Origin: a virus
Reading direction: 5' to 3' (one strand)
Length of the DNA stretch: 41,537 nt
IMG/VR virus record: IMGVR_UViG_3300031576_000138
Coordinates: 1 to 41,537 of that record
In this document: positions 1 through 7,297 of the stretch, one piece after another
Numbering within the stretch: position 1 is the first letter of the stretch
Layout: every line of letters begins with the position of its first letter
Position numbers and translations under genes: made by a program
The notes under the pieces: generated by a model
Seen by the model: the letters and a program-made list of their open reading frames with translations, nothing else
The model's database searches: none
What the model was told of the DNA's origin: nothing

Positions 1-19
1 GGCGTGGGTACCGGCGGAG
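1..19. repeat. terminal direct repeat, left copy
   Basis: The first 19 bases are identical to the last 19 bases of the window (41519-41537). A reading frame continues correctly through the overlap, which shows that the two ends join. This could be an assembly overlap of a circular contig or a genuine terminal redundancy; the sequence alone does not decide. Confidence 0.9.
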
Positions 20-54
20 CCCCGAGCATCGCTAGCGATAGGCCGCCACAGTGA
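1..54 (+). CDS. C-terminal end of the junction-spanning gene that begins at 41123
   Basis: When the ends are joined, the frame opened by GTG at 41123 enters here in phase, contributes its last 17 residues (ending ..SDRPPQ) and stops at TGA 52-54. The GTG at 51-53 overlaps that stop in the GTGA arrangement used throughout the genome. The full protein would be 149 aa. See the entry at 41123. Confidence 0.7.
   Translation, partial: GVGTGGAPSIASDRPPQ
28..39. promoter_or_regulatory. 12-bp perfect palindrome (possible operator or packaging-related site)
   Basis: ATCGCTAGCGAT reads the same on both strands. It lies inside the end of the junction-spanning gene and just upstream of the first left-end gene. 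A regulator or terminase binding site is possible. No second copy was noticed near other genes, so the role is unassigned. Confidence 0.3.
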
Positions 55-122
55 GTGGTCACCCTGAGTGTGTGGTCGGCGAGAGGTGGACGCTCGCTCA
101 GGAGACCGGAAAGGAACTCGCA

Positions 123-458
123 ATGAAGACCGAGCAAATCGTCACCCTGTTGAACAAAGCGGCGGACCTCGATCCGGCGGCGGTGCACTCGCTGATCTGC
201 AACCGCGTGCCGTGCAACGCGGCCCTGGGGGAGCACGCCACGATCCAGGTGGGCGCACAGATGGGCGACCGAGACGGCTGCCCGCTGCTGATCGTAGGGT
301 TGCTGGGAATACTCAACGGGATCGCGGCGCTCGACGGCGATCTGATCGAGGCCGTATTCGATGGCGGCCCAGTGGGGAAAGCGTGGGACCCCGAGAATCC
401 TCCTGCGCCCGTGCGGTTCAGCGGCTTCCGGCTACGCCCTAAAGATGCTCCGGCATGA
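123..458 (+). CDS. hypothetical protein (small, begins MKTEQIVTLLNKA)
   Basis: This 111-aa acidic protein of unknown function opens with an MKTEQIVTLLN helix, followed by DPAAVHSLI and VGLLGILNGI segments. It resembles a hypothetical family I associate with many environmental phages, but no function is known to me. ATG 123 is preferred because AAGGA lies about 7 nt upstream; an in-frame GTG at 51, coupled to the preceding stop, would add 24 residues. It ends in an ATGA overlap with the next gene. Confidence 0.7.
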   Translation: MKTEQIVTLLNKAADLDPAAVHSLICNRVPCNAALGEHATIQVGAQMGDRDGCPLLIVGLLGILNGIAALDGDLIEAVFDGGPVGKAWDPENPPAPVRFSGFRLRPKDAPA

Positions 459-811
459 GCGAGATCATCTCTTCTCGGACGGTCGAGGAGTTCTACCGCC
501 TGCACGAGAAGCTCACCGGCGACTGGTCTCCCGCACTGACGAACGGGCCGTGCAAGTGTGGCCACGAGCGCGGGCGCCATGCTGCGAAAGAGGAGTGGCG
601 AGATCGAGGTGCCTGCGAGGTCTGCGAGCTTCCGGAGGAGTGCATTAACTTCCGCCCGACGAGCGAACTCACACCACAGGGCAAGCGGTGGTTGAGCAAC
701 CTCGCGCGCTGGGAAACCTCGCGCGCACAACTCGAAAAGTCCGGACTCGACTATACGACCTTGGTCCGGAAGCGGTTCATGCACTGGCTCAAAAAGAAAG
801 GACCAACATGA
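455..811 (+). CDS. hypothetical zinc-finger-like protein
   Basis: This 118-aa protein has a cysteine/histidine-rich core, CKCGHERGRH followed about 20 residues later by CEVCELPEEC, which looks like a metal-binding knuckle. The remainder is helical and basic, ending RKRFMHWLKKKG. It is coupled by ATGA overlaps to both neighbours, so it belongs to the left-end operon. Function unknown; a DNA- or protein-binding adaptor is a guess. Confidence 0.65.
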   Translation: MSEIISSRTVEEFYRLHEKLTGDWSPALTNGPCKCGHERGRHAAKEEWRDRGACEVCELPEECINFRPTSELTPQGKRWLSNLARWETSRAQLEKSGLDYTTLVRKRFMHWLKKKGPT

Positions 812-1035
812 GCCCCCACTGGAACTGGTACCTCGACGTCGTGCTCGCCGGCGTCCTCGGCGGGGTGGCCGTGCTCCACGCGCTCGGCTGGTTCTGGGAG
901 GAACCCGGGGACCTCGCCAAGCAGCGCCGAGAAGTAGCAAGGTGGGTGAGGGACCGACTCAACGCGCAGGGCCAGGCGATGCTCGGCCACGCGCTCGGGC
1001 TGGAGATCGGCGGCAAGGACTACGATGCCACCTAG
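808..1035 (+). CDS. small single-span membrane protein
   Basis: This 75-aa protein has an N-terminal hydrophobic segment (about residues 6-28, YLDVVLAGVLGGVAVLHALGW), followed by a charged amphipathic tail. Its ATG overlaps the previous stop. A longer frame beginning at 688 exists but would overlap the previous gene heavily. Probably inner-membrane located; function unknown. Confidence 0.6.
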   Translation: MSPHWNWYLDVVLAGVLGGVAVLHALGWFWEEPGDLAKQRREVARWVRDRLNAQGQAMLGHALGLEIGGKDYDAT

Positions 1036-1498
1036 TTACCAGAAGCCGACGGCGCACCCGCCGTACGCGCGGGCGCTCCTGATCGGGGAGAGCAACCCGT
1101 ACTCGCGACACCCAGACGACGCGCTGGTGCCGTGGCCGGCCGGCTGCGCCGGCGCGCGGCTGCTCTCGCTGCTCGGCTGGAGCGAGTACGACTACCTCGC
1201 GAGCTTCCACCGCGTGAACCTGGTGGTGGGCAAGCGCTGGGACATCCGCGCGGCCAGGGCCAGGGCGGACGAACTCTCGACGCAGGAGTTCTTCCAGAAG
1301 TCCTTCGTCGTGCTCTTGGGTGTCCGCGTGTCCTGGGCGTGCGGGTGGAATCACGAGATCTGGAAGGTGATCGGCGGCGTGGTGAGGGTGCCGCACCCGA
1401 GCGGCCTCTGCCGGGACTGGAACGACCCGCGCTCGCGGCCGAGGCTCCGCGAGCTACTCGAACCGTACCGGCACAAGGACCTGAGGGTGAGGGCTTGA
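1025..1498 (+). CDS. uracil-DNA glycosylase-fold protein
   Basis: This 157-aa protein carries ALLIGESNPYSRHP near the N-terminus, a central FHRVNLV and a C-terminal VPHPSGLCRDWNDP. The GES-NP turn and the HPSG motif correspond in order to the two active-site loops of the uracil-DNA glycosylase superfamily, although the usual water-activating residue cannot be confirmed by eye. It may act on, or merely recognise, modified bases; it sits directly before a DNA methyltransferase. Similar proteins are usually annotated hypothetical in phages. It starts within the end of the previous gene. Confidence 0.55.
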   Translation: MPPSYQKPTAHPPYARALLIGESNPYSRHPDDALVPWPAGCAGARLLSLLGWSEYDYLASFHRVNLVVGKRWDIRAARARADELSTQEFFQKSFVVLLGVRVSWACGWNHEIWKVIGGVVRVPHPSGLCRDWNDPRSRPRLRELLEPYRHKDLRVRA

Positions 1499-2811
1499 AG
1501 ACCGTCCGCGCCATGCGGATCGCGCTCTGGCCGATCGGTCGGGCGAAACCATACCCGCAGAACCCGCGGCTCCACTCCGAGACTGAAGTCGCGCGGCTCG
1601 CCCAGTTCATCGGGAGCCTCGGGTTCCTCAAGCCGATCGAGGTGGATGAGCACGGCGTGATCCTGGCCGGCCATCGCCGACATGCGGCCGCGAAGCTGCT
1701 CGCGCTCGCGCGCGTCCCGGTGCTCCAGCACCGGCATCTGTCGGAATCCCAGAAGCGCGCCTACCGCGTGGCGGACAACCGGCTGACACTGGAGGGGGAG
1801 TGGGACCCGGCGCTGCTGAGGCGCGAGGCCAAGTTCCTGCGCTCGAAAGGCTGGGACCTCAAGGCGCTGGCGTTCTCCGACGTCGAGATCCGGAAGCTGC
1901 TCGACGGGCTCCCCAAGGTCGGGCCGGCGGGCAAACCCGGCGAGCCCGAGCAGGAGCCACCGCTGCCGCAGCCGCTCGCGAAGCAGATCACGCGCCTGGG
2001 CGAGATCTGGGCGCTCGGCGAGCACCGGTTGATGTGCGGCGACGCGCTCAAGCGCGAGAACCTGGTGGCGCTCATGGGGAAGGCGCGGGCGAGCGCGGTG
2101 TTCACGGACCCGCCCTACGCGATCTACGGGAGCAGCACCGGGATCGCGGCCGACATCACCGACGACAAGATGGTCCGGCCGTTCTTCCGCGACGTGCTGG
2201 CCGCGTGTGTCGAGACCTGCAAGCCGTTCGCCCACATCTACGTCTGCTGCGACTGGAGAAGCTGGGCCTCGTGGTGGGAGGTCGCGAAGGGGACGGGCAT
2301 CGTCCCGAAGAACATGGTGGTCTGGGACAAGAACGGCGGCCTCGGCGCCAGCTACGCCAACTTCCACGAGTTGCTCTTCTTCGGCTGGTTCATGCCGGTG
2401 GAGAGCATCATGAGCCGCAAGGTGACGGGCGGGCGCACGGTCTACGACCCGAACATCTGGAGGGTCAACCGCGTGCCACCGGCGGGCAGGAAGGGCGGTC
2501 GCGAGCACAACGCCCAGAAGCCGATCGACCTGGTGAGACGGGCGCTGGAGAACTCGACCGACGCCGGCGCGCTGGTGCTCGACTTCTTCGTGGGCTCGGG
2601 GACCACAATGGTCGCGTGCCAGGACCTCGGCCGGCGCTGCTACGGATTAGAGATCGAGCCGCGCTGGTGCGACGTCTCCGTGCTACGGTGGCAGCGGACG
2701 ACCAAGCTAGCGGCAAAGCTGGTGGGCGACGGCAGGACCTTCGATCAGGTCGCGGCCGAGCGGATGAAGGCCCCGCGCAAGAAGGCGACCGCGAGCCGGA
2801 CCGAACGATGA
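1495..2811 (+). CDS. ParB-like N-terminal domain fused to DNA methyltransferase
   Basis: A 438-aa two-domain protein. The first ~100 residues match ParB/sulfiredoxin-like domains (PYPQNPRLHSE, GFLKPIEVDE, LAGHRRHAAAKLL, RVADNRL). The rest is an amino-methyltransferase with DPPY at residue 205 and the SAM-binding motif FVGSG near 365. The order, catalytic motif before SAM motif, is that of beta-class N4-C/N6-A enzymes. It should methylate phage DNA in a sequence-specific manner, probably against restriction or to mark packaging substrate. Start: TTG 1495, in a TTGA overlap after GAGGG; ATG 1513 is the alternative. The same frame is open upstream to 1132, but that part shadows the UDG-like gene. 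Confidence 0.88.
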   Translation: MKTVRAMRIALWPIGRAKPYPQNPRLHSETEVARLAQFIGSLGFLKPIEVDEHGVILAGHRRHAAAKLLALARVPVLQHRHLSESQKRAYRVADNRLTLEGEWDPALLRREAKFLRSKGWDLKALAFSDVEIRKLLDGLPKVGPAGKPGEPEQEPPLPQPLAKQITRLGEIWALGEHRLMCGDALKRENLVALMGKARASAVFTDPPYAIYGSSTGIAADITDDKMVRPFFRDVLAACVETCKPFAHIYVCCDWRSWASWWEVAKGTGIVPKNMVVWDKNGGLGASYANFHELLFFGWFMPVESIMSRKVTGGRTVYDPNIWRVNRVPPAGRKGGREHNAQKPIDLVRRALENSTDAGALVLDFFVGSGTTMVACQDLGRRCYGLEIEPRWCDVSVLRWQRTTKLAAKLVGDGRTFDQVAAERMKAPRKKATASRTER

Positions 2812-2814
2812 GGC

Positions 2815-3369
2815 ATGATGGGCAAGACAATCTCCCTGCGGGCGTTCGCGATCGCGATGGGCGTCGCGCCGAGCGCGGTCCAGAAGGCCCGAGACTCCGG
2901 GCGCATCCCGGTCAACCGCGACGGCACTGTGGACCCGGTGAGGGCGAGGCGCGCCTGGAGGGACAACACGCTGCACAGCAAGCGGCCGCCACGCAAGAGC
3001 AAGGCGCGGGCCAGGCGTGGAGCACCCCCGGACGACGTCGAGGAGGGCAACGGCTCGCTCGGGAGCATGTCGGCCGAATGGCACCGGGCCCGCGCGGCAC
3101 GCGAGGCCATCCAGGCGCGCCTGCTGCAACTCGACCTGGAGCAGCGGCAGGGGAAGCTCCTCGACGCTGAGGAGGTTGGCAGGGCGACCTTCGCGCTCGC
3201 GCGCCGCCTCCGCGACCGCCTCCAGTCGCTCCCGGGGCAGATCGGGCCCGAGGTCATCGGCCTGACCTCAGCGGAGGCGGTGCGGTTGCTCCAGCAGGAG
3301 ATCGACAAGATCTGCGACGAGATCGCGGGCCCAACGCCGGGCAAGAACGGCAAGAAGGAGGACCACTGA
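2815..3369 (+). CDS. terminase small subunit
   Basis: This 184-aa protein has an N-terminal helix-turn-helix (about residues 5-30: LRAFAIAMGVAPSAVQKARDSG), as in lambda Nu1-type small terminases that recognise the packaging site. A basic linker and a long helical domain (WHRARAAREAIQARLLQLDLE..) follow, typical of the subunit that oligomerises and contacts the large terminase. Its place before the large terminase, separated only by a methyltransferase, supports the call. GAGG precedes ATG 2815; ATG 2818 is equally possible. Confidence 0.8.
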   Translation: MMGKTISLRAFAIAMGVAPSAVQKARDSGRIPVNRDGTVDPVRARRAWRDNTLHSKRPPRKSKARARRGAPPDDVEEGNGSLGSMSAEWHRARAAREAIQARLLQLDLEQRQGKLLDAEEVGRATFALARRLRDRLQSLPGQIGPEVIGLTSAEAVRLLQQEIDKICDEIAGPTPGKNGKKEDH

Positions 3370-3813
3370 TGGACGGCCGAACCTCGATCTTCATGCCACA
3401 CGGCGGCAAGTCCTCCCGCACCGACGACTGGTCCACGCCGCGCGAGGTCCTGGAAGCCCTCGACCGCGAGTTCCAGTTCACGAAGGACGCCTGCCCGCTG
3501 GTTGACGGTGCGAAGGCAGGGCTCCCCTTGTTCGGGACCGACGCGCTGCTCGATTCCTGGAAGGGCGAGCGCATCTTCTGCAACCCGCCTTACAGCGGGA
3601 TCGCTCCGTGGCTCGCCAAGGCCCGCCAGGCCACGCTGGCGGTCTTCTTGGTCCCGGCTCGCACGGACACCGACTGGTGGCACCGCTACGCCATGAGGGC
3701 GGACGAAATCCCGGTTCATCCGCGGGCGGCTGAGGTTCGGAGGCGCGAAGACCTCTGCCCCGTTCCCGAGCGTGATCCTGGTCTACAAACAGGCGGACGT
3801 CGTCGATGAGTGA
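3369..3813 (+). CDS. Dam-like phage N6-adenine methyltransferase, frame broken near 3710
   Basis: The intact frame encodes WSTPREVLEALDREFQFTKDAC and CNPPYSGIAPWLAKA, with NPPY as catalytic motif IV, then LVPARTDTDWWH; this is the phage Dam family. After DEI the frame becomes arginine-rich and stops at 3809. Skipping one base in ATCCCGG (3708-3714) opens the next frame, which reads RFIRGRLRF then APFPSVILVY, exactly the expected family C-terminus, and stops at 3811-3813. The gene is thus complete apart from one extra base, from programmed +1 shifting, mutation or sequencing error. Its true stop overlaps the large-terminase start by 8 nt. Confidence 0.8.
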
Positions 3814-5782
3814 GGCGCTCGGACTCGTCTCCGCGTTCGTCGAGGAGAAGTGGAAGCACGGCCTCCGCCGCGAGGTTCGCCTCAGCATCTCGGAGTGGGC
3901 GGACGAGTTCCGCGAACTGACGGGGATCTCCGCGCGCGTCCCCGGGCGCTGGCGCACCTCGCGCACGCCATACCTCCGCGAGGTCATGGACGCGCTCTCT
4001 CCGGAGAACCCGGCCGAGCGCATCGTGTTCATGAAGGGGGCCCAGATCGGCGGGACCGAGGCGGGGAACAACTGGATCGGCTACACCATCCACCGCAACC
4101 CCGGGCCGATGCTCATGGTCCTGCCCACGATCGACGTCGCGCGCAAGGTCTCGAAGCAGCGCATCGCGCCGATGGTCCGATCGAGCGCGGTCCTCCGCGC
4201 GAGGGTGCGCGAGGCGCGCGCGAAGGACTCGGGCAACACCCTGATGGTGAAGGAGTACGAGGGCGGCGTGTTCCTCATGGCGGGGGCGAACTCGTCGGCC
4301 GGCCTGCGCTCGATGCCGATCCGCGACATCTTCTTCGACGAGATCGACGACTACCCCGCCGACGTGGACGGCCAGGGAGACCCGCTCGAACTCGCGGAGG
4401 AGCGCACCGCGACCTTCGAGGGGATACGCAAGATCCTGCTGGTCTCGACGCCGACCGTCAAGGGGATCTCGAAGATCGAGAAGCAATACCTGGAGCGCAG
4501 CGACCAGCGTCGGTTCTACATCCCGTGCCCCCACTGCGAGCACATGGACTTCCTCACCTGGAACGGCCGCGACTGGCTCGCCTCGACTGACGGCACCCAC
4601 CATCGGATCTCTTGGGAGGAGGGCAAGCCAGAGACGGCGCACATGCGCTGCGGCTCGTGCGACGCGCACGTCGCCGAGCGCTACAAGTCGTGGATGCTGC
4701 GCCGCGGCGAGTGGCGGCCGACGATCGGGCCGGGAGGGACCCCGGTGGGCGACGGGAAGACGATCGGGTTTCACCTCTCGGGCCTCTACTCCCCGCTCGG
4801 CTGGAAGTCGTGGGCGGTGTGCGTGGGAAAGTTCCTCAAGGCGAAGAACGACCCGCCGGCGCTCAAGGGTTGGGTGAACCAGACGCTCGGCGAGACCTGG
4901 GAGGAGCGCGGGGACTCGATCGAACCCCACGTCCTGCGCCGGCGCTGCGCGAAGCTGGAGGAGGGCGCGACCGGCTGGCCCCAAGCGGGGCACGTACCGC
5001 ACGGCGTCGGCGTCCTGGTGGCGGCCGTGGACGTTCACCCGGACCGCCTGGAGGCGGTCGTGAAGGGCTATGGCGCGGGCGAGGAGTCGTGGCTGATCGA
5101 CTACCAGCGGCTCGACGGCGACCCCTCGGCGACCAAGATCTGGTCGGAACTCGACCGCTACTTGGCGCAGCAGTTCCCGCACGCGAGTGGGCGCCGGGTC
5201 AGGATCGAGCGCGTCGCGGTGGACTCCGGAGGCGTCAACACTGAAGAGGTCTACCGCTACTGCAAGCCGCGCGTCGGCCGCGGCGTGTTCGCGATCAAGG
5301 GCGGGAGCTTCGCCGGACGGCCGCTCGTGGACCGGCCCTCGCTCAAGAACCGCTACCGGCTCCCGTTATTCGTGCTGTGTGTGGACACGGGCAAGGAGAT
5401 CGTGCTCTCGCGGCTTCAGGTCGATAGCCCCGGTCCCGGCTTCATGCACCTACCGGACTGGGTGGACGACGAGTACCTCGACCAGTTGACCGCCGAGAAG
5501 GGGGTGCGCAAGTACGTGAAGGGCCGGGGCTGGGCCCGGGTCTGGTTGCCGATCAGGACCCGCAACGAGGCCCTCGACCTGGAGGTCTACGCCCTGGCCG
5601 CGCTCTACATCATGGGGCAGCCGTTCATCCGCGAACTGGCCGCGCACGCGGCCGCGCTGTCGAAGCCCACCGACAAACCAGGGCCCAGCGAACCCACGGG
5701 CGGGACGGGGACGCTGCGCGAGCCCGGCAGGGCGTTCCCGCGGCGCCGCCCCCGCGGGTGGGTGGACAAGTGGCGCGAGTGA
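3806..5782 (+). CDS. terminase large subunit (GpA family)
   Basis: A 658-aa packaging ATPase/nuclease of the lambda GpA type. The Walker A-like MKGAQIGGTE lies at residues 76-85, with a Walker B block IFFDEIDD ending in D178-E179. Two Cys pairs, CPHC (241-244) and CGSC (282-285), form the zinc knuckle seen in GpA proteins. The C-terminal nuclease domain includes VAAVDVHPDRLE and VAVDSGGVNTEEVY. It motors DNA into proheads through the portal and cuts the genome. GpA enzymes usually act at cos sites, which would fit discrete ends, but the ends cannot be proven here. Confidence 0.95.
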   Translation: MSEALGLVSAFVEEKWKHGLRREVRLSISEWADEFRELTGISARVPGRWRTSRTPYLREVMDALSPENPAERIVFMKGAQIGGTEAGNNWIGYTIHRNPGPMLMVLPTIDVARKVSKQRIAPMVRSSAVLRARVREARAKDSGNTLMVKEYEGGVFLMAGANSSAGLRSMPIRDIFFDEIDDYPADVDGQGDPLELAEERTATFEGIRKILLVSTPTVKGISKIEKQYLERSDQRRFYIPCPHCEHMDFLTWNGRDWLASTDGTHHRISWEEGKPETAHMRCGSCDAHVAERYKSWMLRRGEWRPTIGPGGTPVGDGKTIGFHLSGLYSPLGWKSWAVCVGKFLKAKNDPPALKGWVNQTLGETWEERGDSIEPHVLRRRCAKLEEGATGWPQAGHVPHGVGVLVAAVDVHPDRLEAVVKGYGAGEESWLIDYQRLDGDPSATKIWSELDRYLAQQFPHASGRRVRIERVAVDSGGVNTEEVYRYCKPRVGRGVFAIKGGSFAGRPLVDRPSLKNRYRLPLFVLCVDTGKEIVLSRLQVDSPGPGFMHLPDWVDDEYLDQLTAEKGVRKYVKGRGWARVWLPIRTRNEALDLEVYALAALYIMGQPFIRELAAHAAALSKPTDKPGPSEPTGGTGTLREPGRAFPRRRPRGWVDKWRE

Positions 5783-5826
5783 GCGACCACTCAAGAAAGC
5801 CGCGCCCCGAGCGGCCAAGCTGGGCG

Positions 5827-5854
5827 TTGACAATCGCCGCGCTCTTGCTAGTAT
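5827..5854 (+). promoter_or_regulatory. sigma70-like promoter upstream of the LexA-like gene
   Basis: TTGACA (5827-5832), a 16-bp spacer and TAGTAT (5849-5854) match the -35 and -10 elements well and stand out against the GC-rich background. Transcription would start around 5861, so ATG 5864 would be nearly leaderless. An imperfect inverted repeat, TTGC (5845) with GCAA (5857), overlaps the -10 element and could be an operator. Confidence 0.65.
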
Positions 5855-5863
5855 GTGCAACAA

Positions 5864-6127
5864 ATGTCTCAACTCAACCCGCTCGCTCGCCGCGTGCTGC
5901 GCTTCATCATCCAGCGCACCCTCCGCGACGGTTTCCCGCCGACCCTGCGGGAGATCGGCGACGCCGTCGGCATGTCGTCAACGAACGGCGTGCGCTACTA
6001 CCTCGGTCTACTCCAGGCCGACGGCCTGATCGAGCGCCGCCCTGGGCTCCGGCGGGCGGTCCGCGTCATGCCGAAAGCAACCCGGTGGCTCGCGAACTGC
6101 AATGGCAGGCGGGCGGGCGCCGCGTAG
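5864..6127 (+). CDS. LexA-type winged-helix DNA-binding protein without peptidase
   Basis: This 87-aa protein matches only the N-terminal DNA-binding domain of LexA: LARRVLRFI, GFPPTLREIGDAVGMSS (recognition helix region), YLGLLQADGLIERRPG and a short wing. LexA's autocleavage/dimerisation domain is missing, so it cannot be inactivated by RecA-stimulated cleavage. It is the first gene after a strong promoter and probably regulates this accessory block, possibly also host SOS-type operators. GTG 5855 is an alternative start but would overlap the -10 element. No SD is seen before either start, fitting a near-leaderless message. Confidence 0.82.
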   Translation: MSQLNPLARRVLRFIIQRTLRDGFPPTLREIGDAVGMSSTNGVRYYLGLLQADGLIERRPGLRRAVRVMPKATRWLANCNGRRAGAA

Positions 6128-6173
6128 TTCCCGCAGGTTAGGACTGGCACGGAAGCCGCAACAGGTCGAGAGC

Positions 6174-6269
6174 ATGAACGACAAGCTCAGGCTCCGCACG
6201 GTGTACGAGACCGAACCCACCATCGGCGCTCGCCGCTCCCGCGAGCTAGCCAAGGGGGACCAGAAGTGA
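6174..6269 (+). CDS. 31-aa hypothetical protein
   Basis: A short frame from ATG 6174 (MNDKLRLRTVYETEP..) ends in AKGDQK, with its TGA overlapping the GTG of the next gene. AGGT lies upstream. No family recognised. The last codons contain AAGGGGG, which serves as ribosome-binding site for the next gene. Confidence 0.45.
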   Translation: MNDKLRLRTVYETEPTIGARRSRELAKGDQK

Positions 6270-6484
6270 ACCGGCAGCGGGTGAAATCGCGATTGGAGTG
6301 GGTGACCTGCCGGCGCTGCGGCAACACCGACGCCACGGTGCCCGGCCACGTCGGCACGTCCAAAAGGATGCGGTGTCCAGACTGCGCGGGCGCCAACGGG
6401 ACGGCGGAGCTATGCCGGCGCTGCTGCCCTAGCGGCCATCACACCCGCTGGGAAGTCGCAGGCGCGGCCAAGGGGGACCAGTGA
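6266..6484 (+). CDS. small zinc-ribbon protein
   Basis: This 72-aa protein has three cysteine pairs, CRRCGN, RCPDCAG and CRRCCPSGHH, a double zinc-ribbon/knuckle pattern. It likely binds nucleic acid or a protein partner; no specific family is recognised. It starts with GTG in a GTGA overlap and ends with the same AKGDQ tail as its upstream neighbour, again providing AAGGGGG for the following gene. Confidence 0.6.
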   Translation: MNRQRVKSRLEWVTCRRCGNTDATVPGHVGTSKRMRCPDCAGANGTAELCRRCCPSGHHTRWEVAGAAKGDQ

Positions 6485-6639
6485 GTCGGCGAAAACTGTG
6501 GGCGGCCGGAGGGGCGGATGTGCGTCACGCTCTACACGATCTCGCTCGTGGGCGGTCCCAGGGGAGCTTCCTGTCTGGAGTGCGCCCCGACCGGAGCTAC
6601 ACGCTCAAGCTCATCGAGGAGGAGGGCGAGATACTGTGA
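6481..6639 (+). CDS. 52-aa hypothetical protein (start/frame uncertain)
   Basis: GTG 6481 overlaps the preceding stop and the frame ends YTLKLIEEEGEIL at TGA 6637-6639, overlapping the next GTG. However, ATG 6518, behind a good GGAGGGG, opens another frame (MCVTLYTISLVGGP) that looks more protein-like. It would join the same C-terminus if one base were missing in the CCC run near 6558. Either this is a plain 52-aa gene or a ~40-aa gene with a one-base frame break. Function unknown. Confidence 0.45.
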   Translation: MSRRKLWAAGGADVRHALHDLARGRSQGSFLSGVRPDRSYTLKLIEEEGEIL

Positions 6640-7043
6640 TCGAGAAGGCGGAGGTCCTGGGGTTCGTGGGCGGCTGTGATTCCACCGCGGACCTGAACGA
6701 GATCGCGACCGCGGCGAAGAAGCGACTGAACGAGATCGCGACCGCGGCCTGGAAAGCTCGCTGCGACGAAACCTGGACGCGGTACGCCAGGTTCAAGCCC
6801 GGCTACACGGTCTGGTGCTGCGCTCCCGGCACCTTCCTCGGCGGACCGCTCCAGCGTGGCGATCGCGTCGTCATCGAGGCGGTTCAACCGCGCGCGCGCA
6901 GGCTGTGGATCAAGATCAAGGGTACGACCCACCTGTTCGGAGAGGGCAACGCGGTCCGTTACGAGTTCCGCACCGTGAAGCCCAAAGACCCGATCGACCC
7001 TGACGAGCGCCGCGTCAACGCGCGCACGGAGCACCTCGCATGA
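6636..7043 (+). CDS. hypothetical protein with SH3-like beta segment
   Basis: This 135-aa protein starts at GTG 6636 after GAGGAGGAGGGCGAG. An 11-residue unit (LNEIATAA plus linker) occurs twice near residues 20-40. The second half (PLQRGDRVVIEAVQPRARRLWIKIKG) looks like a small beta-barrel of the SH3 type. No function assigned. Coupled to both neighbours. Confidence 0.6.
   Translation: MIEKAEVLGFVGGCDSTADLNEIATAAKKRLNEIATAAWKARCDETWTRYARFKPGYTVWCCAPGTFLGGPLQRGDRVVIEAVQPRARRLWIKIKGTTHLFGEGNAVRYEFRTVKPKDPIDPDERRVNARTEHLA
6693..6747. repeat. 22-bp direct repeat, 33-bp period, inside a gene
   Basis: A 22-bp unit (CTGAACGAGATCGCGACC followed by GCGG) occurs at 6693-6714 and again at 6726-6747. 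The 33-bp spacing keeps the reading frame and duplicates an 11-aa helix, so this is a recent in-frame tandem duplication. Confidence 0.85.
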
Positions 7044-7297
7044 GCGAAAACACGCCGCTTGAGTCAGCCCAAGCTGCCCCCGCGCCCTCCACCACGAACC
7101 GCTTCGCCGTCTGCGGCGACACGACGGGCACGCGCGTTCTCATCCTCGGGATGACCGTGCTCTCTCAGCGGATGGCCGCCGGCGGGCTCGACGAGGACGA
7201 GGTGCTCAACCTGGCGGCGTGGCTCGTGAGCCTGTGCCCAGGTCCATTTGCCGTGAACAAGTTCGTGCATTTGTACGACGCAGTGAGTAAGACATGA
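7040..7297 (+). CDS. hypothetical protein, 85 aa
   Basis: ATGA-coupled to the previous gene. A disordered, Ala/Pro-rich N-terminus precedes a helical body (LILGMTVLSQRMAAGGLDEDEVLNLAAWLVS). No transmembrane segment or family recognised. Next gene starts within its stop. Confidence 0.6.
   Translation: MSENTPLESAQAAPAPSTTNRFAVCGDTTGTRVLILGMTVLSQRMAAGGLDEDEVLNLAAWLVSLCPGPFAVNKFVHLYDAVSKT

Noticed and set aside
1800-3170. 456-codon + strand frame overlapping the methyltransferase and small terminase
   Set aside because: Gly/Arg/Ala-rich low-complexity translation, no motif; explained as an out-of-frame shadow of two genes.
3716-5182. Long open frame on the minus strand opposite the large terminase (488 codons); similar ones opposite 12968-13534, 14431-15504, 22189-23862 and 24943-26697
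   Set aside because: These are antisense shadows expected in very GC-rich coding DNA. Their translations are Arg/Val/Leu/His-rich without motifs and lie opposite well-recognised genes.
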